From assembly GCF_964340395.1 (NCBI RefSeq), contig NC_135567.1:16438806-16502805 (forward strand): a DNA stretch of 64,000 nucleotides. Direction: 5' to 3'. Positions 31,756 through 43,300 of the stretch are shown here, piece after piece. Numbering within the stretch: the first letter of the stretch is position 1; every line of letters starts with the position of its first letter. The stretch comes from Glandiceps talaboti. Taxonomy: Eukaryota; Hemichordata; Enteropneusta; Spengelidae. Position numbers and translations under genes: made by a program. The notes under the pieces were generated by a model. It saw only the letters and a program-made list of their open reading frames with translations. It was not told the origin of the DNA and did not search any database.

Positions 31756-33097
31756 CTAAACAATGACGCAGCACCGACAATACCTCTGACGTCCCCCGCC
31801 TACTGATGGTGGTGGTGTGACGGGTGCAAAATACGCATGTACTTTGATTTCGGGTAACTGGGTCTGAAAACGAGGAAAAATAGAAATACAAAGTCTGTCA
31901 ATAGATACAAAAGTTTTATTCTACAAACATTGTGGAAACCCTGTATGTATGTAAAAGTGTACATTTTATGGACTGGCTCAGTGCTAACACTAGGCTGGTA
32001 CTAACACCTCACCAGTATGTGTTAGTCACTGGAAGGGTTAATACCTGCACCACCACCCCTATGTTAACACCAGGCTCGCTTAGTGCTAACACTAGGCTGG
32101 TACAAACACCTCACCAGTATGTGTTAGCAACTGGAAGGGTTAATACCTGCACCACCACCCCTATGTTAACACCAGACTAGCTTAGTGCTAACACTAGGCT
32201 GGTACAAACACCTCACCAGTATGTGTTAGCAACTGCAAGGGTTAATACCTGCACCACCACCCCTATGTTAACACCAGACTAGCTTAGTGCTAACACTAGG
32301 CTGGCACTAACACCTCACCAGTATGTGTAGTCACTGGAAGGGTTAATACCTGCACCACCACCTCTATGGTAACACCCGACTTGCTCAGTGCTAACACTAG
32401 GCTGGCACTAACACCTCACCAGTATGTGTTAGCAACTGGAAGGGTTAATACCTGCACCACCACCCATATGAGGCTATGTTAACACCAGACTAGGTCAGTG
32501 CTAACACTTGTCGAGTTGTGGTAATTGGAACATTTTAAAGCAATACGCTGTAACGCATACTAACCCTTAATCTCCTAATGCCAGCCCTTGTAATAAGTTG
32601 ACAGTCGTAGAGTTCTATTCGTTGGAGGCATTGGCATCCCATGAGGTGTTCTAACGAAGCGTCTGTTATGAGTGGACAGTTATCCAATTCTATAACCTGT
32701 AGATGTTCTGTAGCACACGCACTGGTTCCTAAGTGTCGAATACCTTCATCTGTTATTAGCTCACAGTGGGACAAACTCTGCAAAAAAGTATAAATCAATA
32801 AATGAATGAATAAATAGATAAATACACTTATTAATAAATAAACACATACATACATACATTCATACATACATACATACATGCATGTATGCATACATACATA
32901 TATACATACATACATACATACATACATACGCACATACATCCATCCATCCATCCATCCATCCATCCATCCATCCATACATACATACATACATACATACATA
33001 CACACACATACATACATATGATACATACATACATACATACATACATACACACACACATACACACACACACATACATACATATGATACATACATACAT

Positions 33098-33134
<37 letters not shown>

Positions 33135-36100
33135 TACATACATACATACATACATACATACATACATACATACATACAGTGAGTATATGAAACCCCTCCT
33201 CACATATCTTTGGCACTTTATACTGAAACTACATCAACACAATTATTTTTGTCTTGTGCCAAAATTGCAAACTACAATAGTTTACATAATAAAATAATAA
33301 GAAGTAATAAATAGCAATGTTTAAAAAGACTTGAGAAAAAAACATACTTACAAGTTTTTGTAAAACTGGACAACCAATGGCTAAATGGGCTAGTGTGGAG
33401 TCTGTTATCTGTAGTAAGAAAATACAATTATTACTTAAAGTATGGATGAGGAAGTGGAATATTTATTTCAGATTTTTAATTTATACAACAATTTTATCAT
33501 GGCTTCCTACTTGAAAAATCAATGTGAAACAACATTATGCCAAGTTGTGTCTAGATAAATTGCAAAACATTATGTTTGTTACATGTATGTAACTTGTAAG
33601 TACGATAACAAACTTTTTATACATTTTTAGTTTATTGTAAAATATTGAGTTACAATCACAGACTCAGTCACTTAGTCTTTGTTGTTTGGTTTGATTTTTC
33701 AAGTACAAAGCCATGATAACATTGTTTTATAAATTAAAAATCCAAATTAAGTACCCAATCGTCATCCCATTCACTTTAACTATTTGGTAGTTTCAGTGCT
33801 AATGCCATGCTTGACACCTAGGTTGTTATGATTGACAGGTTTCTGCCATGGTGTGTTCTACAAACTATAGAGAAAGCATGTTGCTAGCACTGTCCTCGCT
33901 ACTCCAGCCACCACGCTTGACAGGTTTCTGCCATGCTGCCATACAAACTATAGAGAAAGTATGTTTCTAGCACTGTCCTCGCCACTCACACCACCACGCT
34001 TGACAGGTTTCTGCCATGGTGTGTTCTACAAACTATAGAGAAAGCATGTTGCTAGCACTGTTCTTGCCACTCACGCCGCCACGCTTGACAGGTTTCTGCC
34101 ATGCTGTGTTCTACAAACTATAGAGAAAGTATGTTGCTAGCACTGTCCTCGCCACTCACGCCACCACGCTTGACAGGTTTCTGCCATGCTGTGTTCTACA
34201 AACTATATAGAAAGTATGTTGCTAGCACTGTCCTCGCCACTGACAACACCATGCTTGACAGGTTTCTGCCATGCTGTGTTCTACAAACTATAGAGAAAGC
34301 ATGTTGCTAGCACTGTTCTTGCCACTCACGCCGCCACGCTTGACAGGTTTCTGCCATGCTGTGTTCTACAAACTATAGAGAAAGTATGTTGCTAGCACTG
34401 TCCTTGCTACTCACGCCGCCACGCTTGACAGGTTTCTGCCATGTTCAAAAAGTGTTCTAGTACCCTTGATCTTTATGATACAACTCTCCAGGACCAAAAG
34501 TTTAAGTTAAATGCCCTACTTTTCTAGAACTAGAATGGTGTTCCCCTTAAATGTTTCTGTACTGTAGGTTACTTACTAGAACACATTCTTCTAGATCCAT
34601 CCTTTCTAACTTGTGACAATTCTAAGTAAAAAAAAAAAAAAACAAGAAAAAAACAGTAGTTAACAAACAATTCTATAGTCACTCTGATTTAGTAGTTAAT
34701 AAAAATGTAATGTCAAAATTGACTTAAGCAATCACAGTTGAAAGTATACAACTGTTTTCAAATGACCACCGATTCTTGCATATGTAATTTATACCCCTTA
34801 ACTTTCACTTATTAACACCTATCAGAACCCTCAACTTACTCTTGATTACACAGACCAATTAACTTACCTAAGCTTATGCAAATCAGACCCCTTATATATA
34901 ACTTATCATAACTTTACGTAATACAAATCAGCCCCCTTAACTTATAATTTGTAATACAAAACAGACCCCTTAACTTACCCTTGCTAATGCTTGGAAACCA
35001 TTGTCTGTAAATTGAGAGCAGCCGGCGACTTCTAATGTTCTGAAAAAATAAATAAACATCAAATTTCTATTCAGAAATGGTCAATTTTACAATCATCTAA
35101 ATACATTTTCAACCATTTTGATTGAATAATCAGCTAAAACTGGTCTGTTAGGTGTGTACATAGCATGGACTTACTTAAATCCATGGCAACAGTTTGCCAT
35201 TGCAAGGACTGACTGATCTATGAGGTGTGTACATAGCATGGACTTACTTAGCCTCGTTTACCCAAACTCTCACTGCTGGGGGCTCTTACTACGAGATCTC
35301 CCAGATAAGAGTCCAAATCCCAACGTGGCCATGCCGAAACTTTCTGCAGTGCATGCTGGGAATACTTCGTGTCCAACATTGTAGGCTGAACGATGTAGGT
35401 ACCTTAGCAACAGATTATCACACCTAAAGTGACTGATATATATTAATTAAAACAAACACGCCTTGTAATCTCATTTTTCCTGACTTGGAAGAAATGTACT
35501 CTGTAACATCCAGCATGGGGTAGTTGGAATATCGTTTCCTTAGACTCGTCTAGCTGGTCTCATAGGAGAGCCCCCAGCAGTGGGAGTCTGGGTAACCAAG
35601 ACTATGACTTACTTGAGTTCATGGCAACCATTTGCCATTGCTATAAGTGACTGGTCTGTGAGGTGTGTACAACCTGACACACATAGATTACTTAGTTGGT
35701 GACAGCCTGTTTGTATGTGTTGTACACCTTCATCAGTAATTAACTGCACACCATGACAAGAAGATGAAAGATAAAAGAACAAATATAAGTGATTAAAATG
35801 GGTAAGGTTATTGTATTTAAACCGGCACTGGGACATACATTAGCTGGTTGTACCTCCTAGCCCTATAGCCTGTTTACTGCACTGTTGAGATACATCATTA
35901 GCTGGTTGTACCTCCTAGCCCTTATAACCTGTTTACTGCACTGTTGAGATACATCGTTAGCTGGTTGTACCTCCTAGCCCTATAGCCTGTTTACTGCACT
36001 GTTGAGATACATCGATAGCTGGTTGTACCTCCTAGCCCTATAGTCTGTTTACTGTACTGTTAAGATACATCATTAGCTGGTTGTACCTCCCTAGCCCTAT

Positions 36101-39100
36101 AGCCTGTTTACTGCACTGTTGAGATACATCATTAGCTGGTTGTACCTCCCTAGCCCTATAGTCTGTTTACTGCACTGTTGAGATAAATCATTAGCTGGTT
36201 GTACCTCCTAGCCCTATAGCCTGTTTACTGCACTGTTGAGATACATCATTAGCTGGTTGTACCTCCCTAGCCCTATAGTCTGTTTACTGCACTGTTGAGA
36301 TACATCGTTAGCTGGTTGTACCTCCTAGCCCTATAGCCTGTTTACTGCACTGTTGAGATACATCGTTAGCTGGTTGTACCTCCTAGCCCTATAGCCTGTT
36401 TACTGCACTGTTGAGATACATCATTAGCTGGTTGTACCTCCTAGCCCTATAGCCTGTTTACTGTACTGTTGAGATACATCATTAGCTGGTTGTACCACCT
36501 ATCCTTATAGCCTGTTTACTGCACTGTTGAGATACATCGTTAGCTGGTTGTACCTCCTAGCCCTTATAACCTGTTTACTGTACTGTTGAGATACATCATT
36601 AGCTGGTTGTACCTCCTAGCCCTATAGCCTGTTTACTACACTGTTGAGATACATCATTAGCTGGTTGTACCTCCTAGCCATATAGCCTGTTAACTGTACT
36701 GTTGAGATACATCCTTAGCTGGTAGTACCTCCTAGCCCTCATATTCTCCACTTGTGTTGAGGAAAACTTCAAAAAATTTACATAGCCACACCCCAAAGGG
36801 GGTATTTACTGTCTCCATGCTACCATACACAACTATCTACACCCACTTGCAAAATAGCATGTGAACAGCACCCCTAGTGCAAAAAATTAATAAATGTGTA
36901 AAAATGTTTGTGATTGTACATATGATAACTTCTCTCTTTTTTTTTCTTTTTTTTCAAATCCAAAATAAATACCCAATCCTCATCCATATAGCCACTTTTA
37001 AGGGGTGTATAATAGATACTTACATTACAACTATGTAAATTAAGTGTTCTAAGCTCAGAACTATGTGCACCTAGATGGAGTAATGATTCATCAGTAATCT
37101 GAAACAAATTAAAAAAGAAAGAAATTCTGGTTTAGATCGTTGAGGGCATTGTTCATACAGCATCATATGTTTTACTTATTGATTAATTCACCTCACTGCT
37201 CTTCCTCAGGAAATAAGGTGTCAATGTGTCAATAATGGAAAAAAAGTCAAAGAAATTTCTTGTAAGGCCTAACATTTTTTTTTTTTTTAGAATAGATGGG
37301 GTAGGTAGATTTTTTATTTCATTTGTTACATGTATATATTTGTTTTCATATGTGAGTGTCCAGTTCAGGTAGTAATGTTTTCCGTATTTTTTTCCATATG
37401 GTCTCTGTGTTATTGGTTTCTACATCAGATATACAGCCATTACAGATTGGAAGAACAGTTTTATACTGTCTTTTTAAGTTCATCCCAGTTTCCACATCTA
37501 CTATTTCTTGCGAGACTTCACAATTTTCGAGATTTTTTCTCTCGAATCTGTGAAACAATGTTTAGGGTCGGCATGAAAAAATAGGTGGGGGTTGGGTTAC
37601 CAGGAACCAAACAATTTAATTCTTTTTATTATGCCTAATGCACAAATTTTGTGTTTCATATCTCATCTATGTGGTAGTGACACAAGAAAACCAAGTTACT
37701 ATTTTGACATTCAACAAAAGTAAGACATTTACGTTCTACTCTACTCTTTCAGTGTTGCAGCCAGCCTTTTTAAATAAAGAGTGGGACATAGTGTCCCGAG
37801 ACTTTCATTTTTCTGGGTAATCATACATTTTTTTTTTTTTTTTTTTTTGGGCAGGGGGGGGGGGGGGGGTGGGGGGTGGTAGATAACAAAAAAAGAGCAC
37901 CAATGGCATTGTAACACAACTATTCAGTGTTTTCAAAATATTTACCCACATACTGAATGATTATGCAGTTGCCTATCCAACCCTGTTGTTATATATGCAA
38001 TATAGACGATCGTTTGGCTGTTCCTAAAGGCGTGGTCATGTTGCTAAACATATGTGCATAAATTTTAGTGTAGGTTATCGATGTCCCGTTACTTCCAAAA
38101 TTGTGGGTCAGGTAAAAATAAACAAGACTTTCATTTTTCTGGGTAATCATACATTTTTTTTTTTGGGGGGGGGGGGGGGGGGGATAACAAAAAAAGCACC
38201 AAAATTGTGGGTCAGGTAAAAAAAAAATGTGTGTCGAATGACCCAAAACCCCCTCTGGCTGCAACTCAACTCTTTTTCTCTGGTGAAATGATTAAATATA
38301 AAATAATGACTCACCAAACTGCAACCCTTAGCAATAAGTACTTTTAATTTAGGACAACCCTTAGCAAGAGCTTCTATACCATTATCTGAGATTTGGTCAC
38401 ACCATGACACAGCTAAATGTTCCAGATTTGGACAACCATCACTGAAAATAAAAATACAAAGATACTAAATCAATTGATAAATCAATCAATCAATCAATCA
38501 ATCAACCAATCAATTAATGTATATAACTGATCAGTCCACTACAACCATGCTAAATGTTCCAAATTTGATGAAAAATTACTGAAACTAAAAAGACCAATAT
38601 CATAAACCAACCAATCAAACTGTCTTCACTGCAAATGAAATACATGAAATCCAGCAATATGCAGATTGCAAGCCAGTCCCTGTGATCATGTGACAATCAT
38701 GTGATCATCATGACTTCAACATTTATATAACATACCATACACACAATACAAAGAATAATTGGCCGGCTGGGCTGGCACCAAGCTAACATCAAGTTTCGTA
38801 AGTGCTAATATCGGCAACTGGAAGGGTTAATGCCTGCACCAGTCCTATATTAACACCAGGCTTGCTCAGTGCTAACACTAGGCTGGTACTAACACCTCAC
38901 TAGAACGTGTTAGCAACTGGAAGGGTTAATATCTACACCAGTCCAATGTCAATACCAGACTAGCTCAGTGCTAACACTAGGCTGACACTAGCACCTCACC
39001 AGCATGTGTTAGCAACTGGAAGGGTTAATGTCTACACCAGTCCTATGTTAACACCAGACTAGCTCAGTGCTAACACTAGGCTGACACTACCACCTCACCA

Positions 39101-40151
39101 GTATGTGTTAGCAAACTGGAAGGGTTAATGTCTGTACCAGTCCTATGTTAACATCAGACTAGCTCAGTGCTAACACTAGGCTGACACTAATACCTCACCA
39201 GTGTGTGTTAGCAACTGGAAGGGTTAATATCTACACCAGTCCTATGTTAACACCAGACTAGTTCAGTGCTAACACTAGGCTGACACTAACACCTCACCAG
39301 AATGTGTTAGCAACTGGAAGGGTTAATGCCAGCACCAGTCATATGTTAATAGAATCTCACTCTGGTCAGTTCCAGTGCAGGTATTCAGGGCTTACATTTG
39401 TACTTGTGCAACGGCCCTTTACTTCCTCAATTCCCTGGGGAGCAACCAGTCCATTGCAGCCTCTATAAGCGCATAGGATTAAAGCATTCACATTGCAACC
39501 TCTATCCTACCAGGTCCCCAATTATACAGTTGGGTTGACTGAGGCATTAACGTGGTTCAAATCTTGCCCAAGGACTTACCACTCAGAAACAAACAGCAGC
39601 GACGGGACTCGAACCTACAACCTGTAGATTCCAAGCCGGTCACTTTAACCATTTGCCCATCATGACTCCACAATACCCTGTGTACGCTACACTTACAATC
39701 TCTCACACCATGAGGTTTTGTCGTACCATCTCTATATTCTTACCTTATAGCTCTAAGAGCATTATCTGTGATAGTTTGACATGATCCTAGATCGATTTTA
39801 TGTAGTTTAGGGGCGTATTTACTAACACTGATTGCTGTGGCATCTGATATCTTCTTACAATCATATAAAACCAATTCTTCTATATTTCTACAATTTGAAG
39901 CAAATGTCCTGACAAAACAAAGATAAATACACAAATAAATATGTACTCTTGTTGTCCCATCTACATGTATATATATGCAAGATTTAAAGTGGTAGTAACA
40001 TTGTGAGTTGAAGTACAATGCACACTTTTTCTTGTGAGAATGCATATATGTAAAACACAACAGCATTTCACCAAATTTTATCTCTGTATTACATGTAAAC
40101 ACTGGCACTGAAATTGTGCAAGTATTTAGTGTCTGTGTGTGTGTGTGTGTA

Positions 40152-40182
<31 letters not shown>

Positions 40183-40346
40183 ATGTATGTATGTATGTAT
40201 GTATGTATGTATGTATGTATGTATGTATGTATGTATGTCTGTTTGTGTGTATGTATGTATGTATGTAGTATGTATGTATGTATGTATGTATGTATGTATG
40301 TATGTCTGTCTGTCTGTCTGTATGTATGTATGTATGTATGTATGTA

Positions 40347-40377
<31 letters not shown>

Positions 40378-43300
40378 ATGTATGTATGTATGTATGTATG
40401 TATGTATGCATGTATGTGTATGCGTGCATGTGTATGTGTGCATGTGTATGTGTGCGTGTATGTAGGTATGTGGGTATGTATTTATGCATGTGTGTGTGTA
40501 TGTATGTACTTATGAAAGTGTATGTTGTATCTGTGTACTCCCAGGTATATTTGCATGCATGTATATTTCATTTTCTGTCGTCTCTCTGTGTATGTCTGTC
40601 TGGTTATGCACATACACGTACCGCTGTATACGGTATATGTGCATGCATATGAGCAAGTATGTGTGTGCATACATACATCTGTCTGTCTGACTTATCCGTA
40701 CATACTCTATGTCTTCGTTAGTTACTCTATATATATAATACTTACTTTAAAGCACTATCTGTTACACTCTGGCACCCTCTCAAACTTAATTGCTTCAAAA
40801 ATCCTCCACATCGCTTAGAAATATTTTCAACTACTGGCCCCTGTATAAATATAACAAAACAAAAAAAAGAGAGAAAGTGGTATTTGGTCTGCAACTGGTA
40901 GAATACTGTAATTATGCAAAATAAATGCAAATGAGTGCAGTCATTTCTTATAAACAAATCACATGAATTTTTGCTTTGGTTAAATGTATTGTAACAGAAA
41001 TTGTAACAGAACTTCATGACGCGTGAATGAAAGTGTTGGTACATAGAGTATTTGTAATCATTCTTGCAGTGTTTTATGCTACACTTTCTCTGAATACATT
41101 TGTGAAAATACAGCTGTGGAGAACACTGCAAGCGAAAATAACCCTGAGTACACATACAGTATACTAATACTAATGCATCATGGTACTTTTATAACTCCAT
41201 GGCACATGAATGCAAGTGTGGGCACTCAAGGGTATTTGAACGCATGCTTGCAGTGTTTTCTTTTTACTTTTACTTCAGGGGTGAACAAATCATTTTGTGA
41301 ACTGGTGGTTCCCGGACCAGTGACTTAAAAAATCCAGTGGTCCTGCTGAAAGAATTAGTGGTCCCGGGTCCTGCTAATGTGAAACATTAAATCTTGCCTA
41401 TAATCTGTATATTCAGTTGACTTTTTAACATAGTTATTAACAGTAAGGTACTGGTCCGACGGACCAGATAACTTGATAAGGTAAAATTTGTGTGGTCCAC
41501 CCAAAAAAATTGCTAGTCCCGGACCCAGGACAAGTGGATTTGTTCACTTCTGTACTTGCTACACACACTATAGTCTGGATGCTAACTTTTTGGTTACTAA
41601 CTAATCCACGTCTGGTCAAAGTCCCTCACTCAGCACAAAATGTACTTCATCTAATCAGTGAACCCCAACTGTTAAAGTGATGTACAGTGTATAAGTAGCA
41701 TCCTGAGCTGACAAATATACCATATTTGGACATGAATATACCAAATTTGGACATTACATAACTACCAAATAAACACATTAACTTTATGAGGGACTGTCTT
41801 ATTGGTTACAATTTTGTAATTGATTAACAATGACATGATGTTAATGACTGTGTGGGTGGCTGTGGATGAATTGTAAATTTCATTTCATGCATCTCAGGAC
41901 TTCTAGAGCAGCAACTTTGACTAGACTGTGAGTGGAGGTACAAATCATTACGATACTGTAAGGAACTAGACTAGATTACAAACACTGCAGAGCCATGCAA
42001 ATACCCCAAATACACCACACTTGTACTCGGCATGCATCACAGGATTGTATCATAGAATCTGGCTTTATGCCACTTATATCATTGTTTTGGAAATGTTCAA
42101 TTTCACATTTTTACTATGTGACCGGAACGGTGTTGGTGTTGGTTGTGTACGCTTGATTGTGATATAGCCGTCTACATACCTGAGTAACCTCTATATCTAC
42201 TTGGAATACAAATAGATCTATTGTGATATAGCCGTCTACATACCTCTATATCTACTTGGAATACAAATAGATCTATTGTGATATAGCCGTCTACATACCT
42301 CTATATCTACTTGGAATGCAAATAGATCTATTGTGATATAGCCGTCTACATACCTCTATATCTATTTAGAATGCAAATAGATCTATTGTGATATAGCCGT
42401 CTACATACCTCTATATCTATTTGGAATACAAATAGATCTATTGTGATATAGCCGTCTACATACCTCTATATCTACTTGGAATACAAATAGATCTATTGTG
42501 ATATAGCCGTCTACATACCTCTATATCTATTTGGAATGCAAATAGATCTATCCTTTGCCAATTACTGCCATCCAAAGCTAGAATATTCCATCCCTATCGA
42601 GATAAAAATTATAAATAAAAAAATATAATGTTAGTTACTTGCTTTCTTACACTGTGCCCAAAGCGATTTACAATCATTAATTATGGCGGCACAACAGCCC
42701 TTCAAACATGCCAATACTATACCTTGGACAGTTACCTGAGTAATAGACATAGGGTTTATCAAGCATAGCTTGTTCTTACCCATTAATTCAAATTCAAATT
42801 CAAATTCAAATTCACCTTTACCAGAGTTTCATTTTCTCTGTGGCAAGGATTCTTTAATTTTTGAAAAAATATGGAATGAGCTAAACGTTGCAATTTAAAG
42901 TGGCCATATGGATGAAAAAATAATGTGAAAGAACATATACCAAGTCCATGTTCATAACTCAATACATTACAAAAAGATGCAAAAAGTGTAAAAAGTTTTG
43001 TTATTGTACGTACAATAACAAACATTTTACACATTGTTTAATGTTTTGCCATTTATTGAGATGTGAACATGGACTTGGTATATGTTATTTCACATTATTT
43101 TTGCAAGTAGAAAAACATGGTGAAGCTGTTTTATCAAATAAAAATCCAAAGTAAATACCAAATTCTCATCCATATGGCCACTTTAAAGTGTAATACCGCT
43201 CCAGGAACAGAGATAGCTTCATAAACTATATACGGTTTCTGATATTACAATCGATTGCAATTCCAGAGAAAATCACGCTGATATTGTGTCTTTATAGACT

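Noticed and set aside
39603-39672. tRNA gene on the minus strand
   Set aside because: A and B boxes are present but the cloverleaf does not close and a SINE body follows.
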